A stretch of DNA of 33,993 nt. It comes from an uncultured Microbulbifer sp. GTDB taxonomy: Bacteria; Pseudomonadota; Gammaproteobacteria; Pseudomonadales; Cellvibrionaceae. A program made the translations under genes and the position numbers. Below, piece after piece: positions 1 through 8,500 of this stretch. Location of the stretch: NCBI RefSeq assembly GCF_913055755.1, contig NZ_CAJXKH010000036.1, positions 1 to 33,993 on the forward strand, given 5' to 3'. The notes under the pieces were generated by a model. The model did no database searches. It saw only the letters and a program-made list of their open reading frames with translations, and had not been told where the DNA came from. Numbering within the stretch: position 1 is the stretch's first letter; each line of letters opens with the position of its first letter.

Positions 1-1
1 C

Positions 2-1423
2 CGAGACACGTCCGATAACCTAGCCATCATGGTCCGCTTGGAGCCCTACCAGAATTACAACACCATCTCAGTCCTCACCGCGCTAGCCATTCAGACTCCA
101 GCCACACGTATCGGTATTTACCGCGAAGAACCGAACGTTCGGGTCAACGGTGAAGAAATGCTGGAATCCGCGCAGGAACTAACGGATGGGACCCGCATCG
201 AGCGAACGGTGAATACCGTCCGTATTCAAACAGCTCACGGTGACAGCATTGTCGTCGACAATCTGAACCACCGCTGGCTCAATGCCGCCTTGCGCCTGAA
301 GGCAGACCGTGTGGGAAGGCCGCGCGGCCTGTTGGGGAACTATGACGGGGATCGGTCGGATGACCTTATGAGTCGCACCGGGCAGCAAGTCCAATTCGCC
401 ACCGCTGACGCAGACGAATTTCGGCAGCAGCTTTACGAGACATGGGGTAACAGTTGGCGCATCACTCAAGACGAAAGTCTCTTCGACTACGACGAGGGAC
501 GCACCACAGAGGATTATCAGCTCCGGGATTTTCCCGCCCAAATCAACCAGAGGCGCTTGGTCGAGGCGGTGCCGGACCGCAAGGACGCCGAGCTCGCCTG
601 CGCGAAAGCTGGCATCAAAGAACCTATGCTCCTGCGCGACTGTGTCTACGACATCCTGGTCACTTCCAAATCGGAGTTTGCCATCTCCTATGCGAGCTTC
701 GAGAGTGAGCTGGCGGCCTTGTCCACTTCCCCTGGCAGGGGCAGCTTAACGCCAGACGAGTTAAGTACGGGGCGTATTCTGGGCGGCTTCGCGAATGCAG
801 AGGCGACACTGCATGTCCTGGGCGATGCAGGAATACTCACCGACGGTCCATTGGTTCTGACCTCGGCAGCATCAAAGCAAACGGGGGCAATCTTCATGCG
901 CGAACGTATGCGCATGAGCGGAGGTTTCACTGCATCCTTCAAATTTATCATCGACCTGGCGGGCAGCGTCATGGACGACAATGGTGCAAAAGGCGGCAAT
1001 AGTTTCGCCTATCTCTTGTCAATGGCTATTCCCAGCCACTTTGAGGGGGCTGGCGCGGGGCTAGCGGAAGGCATTGCCATTGAGTTCGATACGTTTGCCA
1101 ACGATGAAGACGACAGCGCCATGCGCGTCAGCGTCAATCGGATTGCTCCATCAGTAAGTGTCCCGCCCACCTCCCTGGCGCAGGCAGCTCTCCCCGCTCT
1201 GGAAGAGGGAGCCGAGCACCAGGTCAAAATTGACTGGCGGCGTGGACACTTGGCGATCTACGTCGACGATATGAAGACGCCCGTCCTTGACGCCGCCCTC
1301 GAATTGACTGACGCTCTCAATGTAAGCCGCGGTGCCTACGTGGGCCTCTCAGCCGCCACCAGCGACCCTAACCAGCAACATCGCCCGACATTCTGGTCCC
1401 ACTGGTCCTACCCCTCCCCTTAG
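2..1423 (+). CDS. VWD-domain plus L-type lectin-like surface protein, 5' partial
   Basis: The frame is open to the left edge of the window, so the N-terminus is missing; the first internal ATG (29) falls inside the first domain and is probably not the start. Visible order: the C-terminal part of a von Willebrand type D domain (VRVNG, then GLLGNYDGD, the bacterial form of the GLCGNFNGD signature) over roughly residues 35-160 counted from 29; the usual Cys-containing post-VWD segment (around LLRDCVYDI); then a concanavalin-like L-type lectin fold from about 245 to the end (GIAIEFDTF, VGLSAATSD, FWSHWSY). VWD-lectin combinations are typical of secreted adhesins or carbohydrate-binding proteins; binding to a glycan is inferred from the fold. 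It ends about 95 bp before the metallopeptidase gene, which seems to have its own promoter. Family assignment is fairly sure; the ligand is unknown. Confidence 0.8.
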   Translation, partial: RDTSDNLAIMVRLEPYQNYNTISVLTALAIQTPATRIGIYREEPNVRVNGEEMLESAQELTDGTRIERTVNTVRIQTAHGDSIVVDNLNHRWLNAALRLKADRVGRPRGLLGNYDGDRSDDLMSRTGQQVQFATADADEFRQQLYETWGNSWRITQDESLFDYDEGRTTEDYQLRDFPAQINQRRLVEAVPDRKDAELACAKAGIKEPMLLRDCVYDILVTSKSEFAISYASFESELAALSTSPGRGSLTPDELSTGRILGGFANAEATLHVLGDAGILTDGPLVLTSAASKQTGAIFMRERMRMSGGFTASFKFIIDLAGSVMDDNGAKGGNSFAYLLSMAIPSHFEGAGAGLAEGIAIEFDTFANDEDDSAMRVSVNRIAPSVSVPPTSLAQAALPALEEGAEHQVKIDWRRGHLAIYVDDMKTPVLDAALELTDALNVSRGAYVGLSAATSDPNQQHRPTFWSHWSYPSP

Positions 1424-1475
1424 CAAGGTTGCAGCGACACGCTTAAAACTCTACCAATTGGAGCAGAATAAACTT

Positions 1476-1504
1476 TTGACACCTAAACCAACTATCCATC
1501 TAAG
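1476..1504 (+). promoter_or_regulatory. Candidate sigma-70 promoter for the metallopeptidase gene
   Basis: A perfect -35 hexamer TTGACA (1476-1481) is followed after 17 bp by TCTAAG (1499-1504), a four-of-six match to the -10 consensus. The predicted transcript start would lie only about 8-10 bases before the ATG at 1520. No Shine-Dalgarno sequence is visible there, so the message would have a very short leader. Prediction from sequence only. Confidence 0.4.
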
Positions 1505-1519
1505 CACGACAGCCCCAAG

Positions 1520-2200
1520 ATGCCCTACCTACTGATCGCCCTGGCCATCGCCGCCCTTATCGCCGGCCCGCAACTATGGGTACGCTTTGTACTGTGGCGC
1601 CACTCAAAGGAAATCGGCGATATGCCGGGATCTGGTGCGGAGCTGGCCGAGCACCTGATCGACCGCTACAAGCTCGCGGGGGTAAAGGTAAAAAAGGCCA
1701 ATGCGGGCGAGAACTACTACTCCCCTGCGGAAAAGGTCGTGGCCCTGAGTCCGGACATCTACCACGGCAAGTCGGTGACCGCGGTGGCTGTGGCCGCACA
1801 TGAAATCGGCCATGCCATCCAGTTCTGCCGGGAGGAGCCCATTTCAAAATTGCGGGACAGGTATCTGGGGCGGGCGCATCAGATCCAGCGTATCGGTGCC
1901 GCCATTCTGGTCTTCGCGCCGATTGTCACCCTGCTGATCAGGTCACCGGTCATCTTCATGGGGATCGGCGTCATTGCGGTCATCACCATGCTCTGTTCCG
2001 CGCTTATGTACGTGGCGATACTGCCGGAAGAGTACGATGCGAGCTTCAACAAGGCCCTGCCGATCCTGAAAGAGGGTTACCTTCCTGAGCATCTAATGAA
2101 CGCAGCTCATAGTGTTCTCAAGGCTGCCGCGCTGACCTACGTTGCCGGAGCCCTGCTGGACGTGCTCCGGCTGTGGCGCTGGATAAGGTTTATCAGATAA
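1520..2200 (+). CDS. YugP-type membrane zinc metallopeptidase
   Basis: 226-residue membrane protein of the zinc-dependent peptidase family related to Bacillus YugP (Zn_peptidase_2). An N-terminal hydrophobic segment (residues 3-25) is followed by a soluble part carrying the metal site AAHEIGHAIQ, with H94, E95 and H98 forming HExxH. Two further hydrophobic segments (about 120-165) and a conserved EYDAS motif near 170, which would supply the third ligand, complete the family pattern. Length matches the family (about 220-230). It should be an integral inner-membrane protease; its substrate is unknown. The last codons (GALLDV...RLWRWIR) recur as a separate 56-bp fragment at 4379-4434 behind the esterase gene. 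No ribosome-binding site is visible before the ATG, but the hydrophobic start fits the family. Confidence 0.9.
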   Translation: MPYLLIALAIAALIAGPQLWVRFVLWRHSKEIGDMPGSGAELAEHLIDRYKLAGVKVKKANAGENYYSPAEKVVALSPDIYHGKSVTAVAVAAHEIGHAIQFCREEPISKLRDRYLGRAHQIQRIGAAILVFAPIVTLLIRSPVIFMGIGVIAVITMLCSALMYVAILPEEYDASFNKALPILKEGYLPEHLMNAAHSVLKAAALTYVAGALLDVLRLWRWIRFIR

Positions 2201-2503
2201 GTTTACGTCCGGAAAAATATAGATCCCCCCCTTGGGAATTTAAAATGGGGCAGAAAAAAGAATCTCGAAGGTTCATTCAGGCACCCGGATGCCAATTACC
2301 CATCGACCTGTGCTGGTGCATACTATCCAGAACATTATGTCTTACCGCGCTGTCCTTCCGGTTTCGCTGCCGGGCAATGCCAATGCCGCCCCGGTGGCAG
2401 GCACGGCTTGCTCAATGACGGTGTCGATGAAATCGAGCTGCCGATTATTCAGGCAAGTAACAAGTAAAAGTCACAATACCCACCCCGGCAGATACGGTTC
2501 ATA
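2201..2503. other. Intergenic stretch with possible degraded coding remnant
   Basis: No intact gene is convincing here. The frame of the metallopeptidase stays open after its stop for about 89 codons, to a TAA near 2467, and ends in a protein-like tail (HGLLNDGVDEIELPIIQASNK shortened: LLNDGVDEIELPI). It has no start codon in that frame, and short ORFs exist in the other frames too, so it may be a remnant or chance. At 2241-2260 there is an AAATGGGGCAGA-type motif resembling both ends of the small inverted-repeat element at 4541-4636. Confidence 0.3.
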
Positions 2504-2749
2504 TCAGTGCTTGTGACTCCTGGCCTGCTGATACAACTGGTCCTTAAGTTGTGCACGCTGAATTTTAAGCTCTCTGAAATGATCATCATCCGTTGCGATC
2601 CCACGCTCTTCCAGGCCCCGAATGGCCTTATCCAGCTTGTGATAATTATCCCGGTCATTCTTGAACTGAATGCTGTCCTGAATCAGGTGGCGAATGCTAT
2701 CTGCAAGATCGGGAAACTCAGTTTCCAGGGTGCGAGCGGGACTGGTCAT
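2504..2749 (-). CDS. YdcH family (DUF465-like) small coiled-coil protein
   Basis: 81 residues on the minus strand, preceded by a strong ribosome-binding site (AGGAGAGG, about 8 bases before the ATG). The pattern FPDLADSIRHL ... F-NDRDNYHKLDKAIRGLEE ... ELKIQRAQLKDQLYQ fits the YdcH/DUF465 family: two helices with conserved Y-x-L-D and a final helix with LKD. E. coli YdcH is of similar size. The family is cytoplasmic and of unknown molecular function. The gene stands alone between two plus-strand genes. The highly charged helical sequence and good ribosome-binding site support a real gene; the family call rests on motif spacing. Confidence 0.75.
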   Translation of the reverse strand: MTSPARTLETEFPDLADSIRHLIQDSIQFKNDRDNYHKLDKAIRGLEERGIATDDDHFRELKIQRAQLKDQLYQQARSHKH

Positions 2750-3037
2750 CGTTAACCTCTCCTCTTAACTGATATACCCACCTTATTAGTTTAGTGCGGA
2801 ACAGTCCCTCTGAAACATCCGTCTGATCCACACAGCGATTGGCTCTCCAGGTAACCGCCCCCAACCTCCGGATGCGGTAGACCGTGGACCTCGGAATTGC
2901 TCGCCCCCCCGGCGCTACCGCCAATGCGAGAATGCCACCCCTCATCACTGCGCCACTGTCACCCTACAATTTCGTGCAGCTGGCTCCGTACTTTCTGCGA
3001 ACCCAACAGTCTTGCGCGAGTTGAAAGGGGAACTTAT

Positions 3038-4369
3038 ATGGCTGAGTCCCACCCGTCACTAGCTTCTGTTCGCCACCACGCCCAGCCCCTGAACGGCAAT
3101 TCCGGCGACTACGAAGCGCTACTGGAAAAAGCCGCGACTCGCCAGTTCATCCTCCTGGGTGAGGCTAGTCACGGAACCCATGACTTTTACGCGGCCCGGG
3201 CGGAGATTACCCGGCGCATGATCGAGGAACAGGGACTCGATGCGGTGATCGTCGAGGGGGACTGGCCCGACGTCTATCGTATCAACCGGTTTGTGCGAGG
3301 ACTCGACGGAGGTGCCAGTGCACGCGAAGCACTGGGGGCGTTCGAGCGCTTTCCGCTGTGGATGTGGCGCAACACGGTGATGGAGTCTTTTGTCGACTGG
3401 CTGCGTGCCTGGAATACCGATAGACCCGGAGATCAGGAGACCGGCATTTACGGAATGGATCTCTACAGCATGTACCGCTCCGCCGATGCTGTGGTGTCCT
3501 ATCTCAACAAGGTCGACCCGGAGGCCGCGGAACGCGCGCGCAACCGCTATGCCTGCATGGATCACCACGGCGACCCGCAACGCTATGGCTATTCCGCAGC
3601 CATGGGTATCAGTGAGTCCTGCCAGCAGAAGGCGGTGGAGCAGGTATTGGAGATGATGCGGGCGCGCAGTCATTGGTTGCAACAGGGCGGCCTACTGGCC
3701 GAAGACGAGCAGTTCTATGCGGAGCGCAATGCGCACGTTGTGCAGCATGCGGAAGCCTATTACCGCGGTATGTTTTCAATGCGCGTGAACACCTGGAACC
3801 TGCGTGACGAACACATGGTGGACACTCTGCTGGCGCTGCGGCGGCACATCGAGCGGCAGCGCGGACGGCCGGCGCGCATCGCGGTCTGGGCGCACAACTC
3901 GCACTTGGGTGACGCGCGAGCCACGGAAGCGGTGCGACGCGGGGAACTCAATGTCGGCCAGCTGGTGCGTGAGAAAACCGCAGGCGAGACCTTATTGGTA
4001 GGATTCACTACCTACACCGGGCACGTGACGGCAGCACAAGAATGGGGCGATCTCGCCGACCATCGCTGGGTGCGGCCGGCACTGGAGGGCAGTGTTGAGG
4101 CGCTGTTCCACCAGAGCGGGCTCAGCCGCTTTTACCTCGACATGAGCCGGTTGCAGGGCGATGCCCTGCGCGAGCCATTGCTGGAGCGGGCCATCGGCGT
4201 CATCTATCGGCCGGAGACCGAGCGCCAAAGCCACTACTTCGACGTGGATATCCGCGACCAGTTCGATGTGGTTTTTCACCTGGATGAGACTACCGCGCTT
4301 GAGCCCCTGGATTTCACCGAGGGCTGGGACGAACAGGAGCCGCCGGAGACCTGGCCGTTCGGTATATAA
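3038..4369 (+). CDS. Erythromycin esterase family protein
   Basis: 443 residues from the ATG at 3038, which follows GAAAGGGGAA; the frame is open further upstream to 2897, but that extension is not protein-like. The N-terminal part carries the family hallmark ILLGEASHGTHDFY (E42, H45), then DAVIVEGDWPDVYRINRFVRG, WMWRN and GIYGMDLYSMYRS; a second conserved histidine block is WAHNSHLGDA. These are the residues used as general base and for substrate binding in EreA/EreB-type hydrolases. Most chromosomal members, including this broad group, are not macrolide esterases and their substrates are unknown, so I do not call it a resistance gene. No signal peptide; cytoplasmic. The gene sits between the intact metallopeptidase gene and a copy of that gene's 3' end, suggesting the region was rearranged. 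Confidence 0.88.
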   Translation: MAESHPSLASVRHHAQPLNGNSGDYEALLEKAATRQFILLGEASHGTHDFYAARAEITRRMIEEQGLDAVIVEGDWPDVYRINRFVRGLDGGASAREALGAFERFPLWMWRNTVMESFVDWLRAWNTDRPGDQETGIYGMDLYSMYRSADAVVSYLNKVDPEAAERARNRYACMDHHGDPQRYGYSAAMGISESCQQKAVEQVLEMMRARSHWLQQGGLLAEDEQFYAERNAHVVQHAEAYYRGMFSMRVNTWNLRDEHMVDTLLALRRHIERQRGRPARIAVWAHNSHLGDARATEAVRRGELNVGQLVREKTAGETLLVGFTTYTGHVTAAQEWGDLADHRWVRPALEGSVEALFHQSGLSRFYLDMSRLQGDALREPLLERAIGVIYRPETERQSHYFDVDIRDQFDVVFHLDETTALEPLDFTEGWDEQEPPETWPFGI

Positions 4370-4378
4370 ACTACCCCA

Positions 4379-4434
4379 GGAGCCCTGCTGGACGTACCCC
4401 GGCTTTGGCGCTGGATAAGGCTCTTTGGATAAGT
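4379..4434 (+). pseudogene. 3'-end fragment of a second YugP-type gene
   Basis: 56 bp aligning without gaps to the end of the metallopeptidase gene (2147-2202) at 48 of 56 identical positions by eye. It encodes GALLDVPRLWRWIRLFG followed by stop, against GALLDVLRLWRWIRFIR in the intact gene. The fragment begins 10 bp after the esterase stop codon and has no start of its own. It is best read as the leftover of a tandem metallopeptidase copy whose 5' part was lost or replaced. Confidence 0.75.
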
Positions 4435-4540
4435 GAATAAATGGACTCGGACCAACATTTTGGCGCCCAAATACACAAAATGGACATACGAAAAATGTGA
4501 TTAGACCTCATTTGTTGATTCTGCCACCAAGATCAGGACA

Positions 4541-4636
4541 ATAAATGGGGTAAAGTAAAGTCTTGATATTGAATAACCAATTACCAATCTTCTCCAGAAT
4601 TTTGATCTTTCCCATTCTTATTTTTGCCCCATTTAT
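4541..4636. repeat. Small AT-rich inverted-repeat element (MITE/REP-like)
   Basis: A 96-bp AT-rich block is bounded by an exact 10-bp inverted repeat, ATAAATGGGG (4541-4550) and CCCCATTTAT (4627-4636). Similarity continues inward (about 16 of 20 positions). The end motif resembles the AAATGGGGTCAGA-type ends I associate with small transposon-derived repeats. There is no coding capacity, and a related single end occurs at 2241-2260. Whether it is mobile cannot be judged from one copy. The rest of the 4435-4712 gap holds nothing else recognisable. Confidence 0.35.
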
Positions 4637-4712
4637 CCGGCAGTCGATGCTTTACTGGAATTCCTGAATGCCGGGGAGACAGCCCAACCATTCACCTCAC
4701 TGGAGGTATACC

Positions 4713-5543
4713 ATGAACGGTAACGTCTTAAAATATACCAAAGTATTTTTAACCTCTGTCATCGGGATTTACGCCGTTATCTGCGCACTGTTTTATTTCA
4801 ATCAGGAAAAACTGATTTTCCATCCCGTCAAACTGGATTCCAGCTACAAATTCAAATTTACCCATCCGTTCGAAGAGATCAATTTAACCACCGCGGACGG
4901 GGTGAATTTAAATGCGCTTTTATTCAAGAGCGACGATCCAAAAGGTGTTGTTTATTATTTGCACGGCAACGGAGGCTGCCTGAAAGGCTGGGGGCTGAAT
5001 GCGGGTAAATTCCTCGAGAATCAGTACGACGTGTTCATGCTTGATTACCGGGGCTATGGCAAGAGCGGTGACTCCATTTCTAGCGAATCCCAATTCTTTG
5101 ACGATGCCGAACTTGCCTATCAGGAACTCAAAAAGCGCTATGGAGAGAAACACATCATCGTATTGGGATACTCCATTGGCACCGCCGCAGCTTCCAAGAT
5201 TGCAGCCGAGAACAACCCGAAGAATCTGATACTCAAAGCCCCCTATGTCAACATTAGGGATTTAGCGTCCAACAATTCTTTATTCAAATTTGTAACCTAT
5301 CTACCGCCGCAGCTTTTAAAATACAAATTCAAAAATGATCTGTATCTGCCACAGGTAAAAGCTCCGGTAATCCTCTTCCACGGAGCAGACGACAAACTCA
5401 TCTACCCCGGGTCCTCCGAGAAATTAATTACATTGTTAAAACCAACGGATCAGTTGTTCATTCTTCCCGGCGTCAGACACAACAATATATCGAGGGATGC
5501 AACTTATCGGCAGGAAATAAAATCAATCTTATCTTCAGGCTAA
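4713..5543 (+). CDS. Membrane-anchored alpha/beta hydrolase (Bem46/YfhR-like)
   Basis: 276 residues from the ATG at 4713, chosen because TGGAGGTA lies 8 bases upstream; an upstream in-frame start lacks this. One N-terminal transmembrane helix (about residues 9-29) anchors it, followed by LIFHP, typical of the Bem46/ABHD13-like group. The hydrolase core shows the oxyanion motif YYLHGNGG, nucleophile elbow GYSIG (S154), the acid in HGADD (D227) and the final histidine in GVRHNN (H256), a complete triad. It is a serine hydrolase of unknown substrate, probably facing the periplasm from the inner membrane. Base use is clearly more AT-rich than neighbours (many AAA, TTA, ATT codons), and the inverted-repeat element lies just upstream, so recent acquisition is plausible. 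Confidence 0.88.
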   Translation: MNGNVLKYTKVFLTSVIGIYAVICALFYFNQEKLIFHPVKLDSSYKFKFTHPFEEINLTTADGVNLNALLFKSDDPKGVVYYLHGNGGCLKGWGLNAGKFLENQYDVFMLDYRGYGKSGDSISSESQFFDDAELAYQELKKRYGEKHIIVLGYSIGTAAASKIAAENNPKNLILKAPYVNIRDLASNNSLFKFVTYLPPQLLKYKFKNDLYLPQVKAPVILFHGADDKLIYPGSSEKLITLLKPTDQLFILPGVRHNNISRDATYRQEIKSILSSG

Positions 5544-5573
5544 AATAGAAGCGAAGTCTCTGGCTCTCGCGGC

Positions 5574-8500
5574 TCATGATGCAGAATACGATCCCTGCGA
5601 TAACTTCAACCCGAGCCGCCGTAGCCCAGACAAAAGTAGTAACAAGACAAGCCCCAAACTTCCACCGGCGCTTTTACTGCTACTGCTCGCATTGTTTTCA
5701 ATAGTACTTTCATTGCCAGCTCCACCACCGGAAACTATGCCGCTACCGCCATCACTGCCACCGGAATCTGTTTCCTGGACGCCATCATCGTCATTGATAA
5801 ATATGGTGACCTTGCCCGAATTGGCAACGGTGTCTTCCGGGGAACCCGGCATTACTCGAATTTCTACCGCCTTGGTTTTTTCTTCCCGGTCATCGTTTTT
5901 AATCTCCACCCGCACTGTGGCACTGCTCTCCCCCAGAGTGAACTCCGCGGTCGTCTGGGTAAAACCGTAGTCATCGAACCAGGCCGTCTCCCACTCCTCC
6001 TCGCCAGTCTGGCGCTCGGCACCGGATGCCTCGAGAAAAACAGCGCTGGAACGGGATGCGAGATCTCCGGAGCGGTGCAGGGTCAGGTCGATATAGCCCA
6101 CGCCCTCATCAACCTGGTATTCCGCCTGCTCCCAGCTGTACTCGAATGTCCCGTTACTCTCGGCCGCAAGCAGCCATTGCTGGTTGATTAGGTGGCCGGT
6201 AAATTCGCCCGGCATCAGATCAGAGGCATAGAAGTAGAGAGGCCAACCGTCCAGCGTGAGTTGCAGGCTGCCATCGTTCCGCTCCAGCACGCCGAATTCC
6301 CTGTCCTGCGGCAAGCGATCGAGTTCGTCGAGATCGTGCACGGTTGCCGGCGGCCAGAACTGGGCGCAGGTTTTGTCGCACTCGCTGTACTGATGCGGCT
6401 GATCCGCGGTAAACCGGTACAGACTGTGGCCTTCCCGGCCCGATGATTCGCCGCCGACCAGGCGGCTGCCATGGCTACTGTCATCCATAAATCGAATGGG
6501 GTAGCCATAGCAGGTATCGCCCCGGCCATCGCCATCGGTGTCCCGCTGGTCCGCGTTGGCCTGGTAGGGACAGTTATCCAGTTCGTTGAGTATGCCATCG
6601 CGGTCCGCATCGGGCTCAAGATGTGCCAGGTCCGAGGAGCGGATGCCGCTCAGGTGAATGTGCTCGCTAACCGGTAACATAAGTCCGTGGTCACTCACAT
6701 GTGCAAAATCATTCCAGACGGCAAAGGCACCGCTACCCTGCCCCGGGAGGCGGACCGCTTCCATTTTCTGGATTTCCGCCTCGGGAATTTTGACCTCCAG
6801 GATAAAATCCCTCGCCCCTTCGGGAACATAATTCTCGAAGTTTCCCAGGGTGGAATCCGTAACACTCCGGTTACCGACCCAGGTTGTCATCATGCTGTAG
6901 TGATTCTGGTAGACATCGCTGAGAGTCACGTGGAGGAGCAGCTTGAAAAAGCCCCCGGGGGGGATCACCACGCTATCCCCCTGTACCAGGTTAAGAATCT
7001 CCACATTGGGGGTCCCCACCGGGTATGCAGTGCGCCTTTCCGGGGCGAGAGCGGGCACTTCAAAGCGATGGAAGCCGTAGTTAGCACGCCCTGCTGCATC
7101 GTTAAAGAAAAATACTACCTTGGCCGGGTAGGCTTCTGCCCGCTGAAAGTTGATCAGGTTGACCGTACCAAATATCCCCCCGGGTGATTCGGCAAATGGC
7201 GGTTCAAACCGCGCCCAGCGGAACCTGCCGAGAACACTGCCCCCCAGGTGCGGAATCACCTGTGCTGGTGCAGCCGTGTCCTGCCTGTGATCAATGTCTA
7301 TTTCCCCGAAATCGTCGAGTACCCGGATGGCGCCACCAAATGTCTGCAAATCCGCGCCCGGTACAGATTGCATTGGCGACGGTCCAATCAGCCTCTGGTC
7401 AAAATGCATTTCGGGCAGGTTGAAGTCGCCGTTTGGCGCGGGATTATTGTTACGGGTTACGACTTTTACCTGCCCTACATCAAAGTCTGCCTGGTACAGA
7501 TCTCCCGGGCGATTCATCGGGTGTACGTGAACACTCAGCAGGTTTTCTCCATCGAAAAATTCAGTGGTGTCGAGCGTGAAATGCCGCACCCATGGATCTG
7601 CGTCCACCATATGACCGTGCTCGTCCAGGTGGAGGACACGGAAATTTTTGTAAAACTGGGCATGTTGCCCCTGGTGGTTTTTGATCGTGACCGTGCCGCT
7701 AATCGCTCCGACGACTTCGTCACCGGGAGAGACCGGAACACCATTCTGGTCAAAAATTTCGATTTCGATATCCTGGTTCACGACTTTCACATCGAAAGAA
7801 ACCTCGGCCAGCATCCCATCGGTATGGGCTCTGATGATGACCGTATCCTCCCCGGGAAAGTCGAACGAAGTAATCGTGAGCTGGTCTCCTGCCTGTGTGC
7901 TCTCCACCAGACCGCCACCGCTTGCGTTCTCGACGACGTAGGTAAGCGCTTCGCCTGTGGGATGGGAAAACACCGTCGAGAGGTCCACGGTGAAGCTTTC
8001 GCCTTGCCCTATCACCCGATCCTCCGGCTGCGAAAGTACTTCAGGCGCGAATGCCTGCTCGCCCGCCCGGTGACTGATCCGATACGCCTTGACCGTACCC
8101 TGCGCGATATAGAGCACCCCGTTGGCAACGGAAATGCCTTCAGCGCCACTTTCAATGGTATGCAAGGGTTCCAGGGTAAAACGGTCGAGAATAAAGGTCT
8201 GACTTTTGCTGGAAACAATGACGCTGTCGCTGGTCAGTACCGGCTGCGCTTCCTGGAGATCACGGGGCGCCTGAAAGCGCTGTAAAATTGTACCCGTCCC
8301 GACATCGGCCAGTATCAATTCACGACCACTAACCACATACAGAAGGCCATCCCCCAGGGCAGGTGCCACTTCGCCGCCAAATGTTGCCACCCAGGCGGTC
8401 GTAAAATCCTCTAAATCAATCGCCTTGATCTGGGCACGGCTTCTAACCAGGGCAATGCCCTGATCGATTACGATGCTGGAAACCCGAAAGCCGTTGTCAC

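Noticed and set aside
3038..4369. Macrolide resistance gene
   Set aside because: The protein belongs to the erythromycin esterase family, but most chromosomal members have other, unknown substrates, and nothing here points to mobility with resistance genes.
7248..8285. 345-codon ORF opposite the large surface-protein gene
   Set aside because: The minus-strand frame shows clear domains throughout this stretch; the plus-strand product has none.
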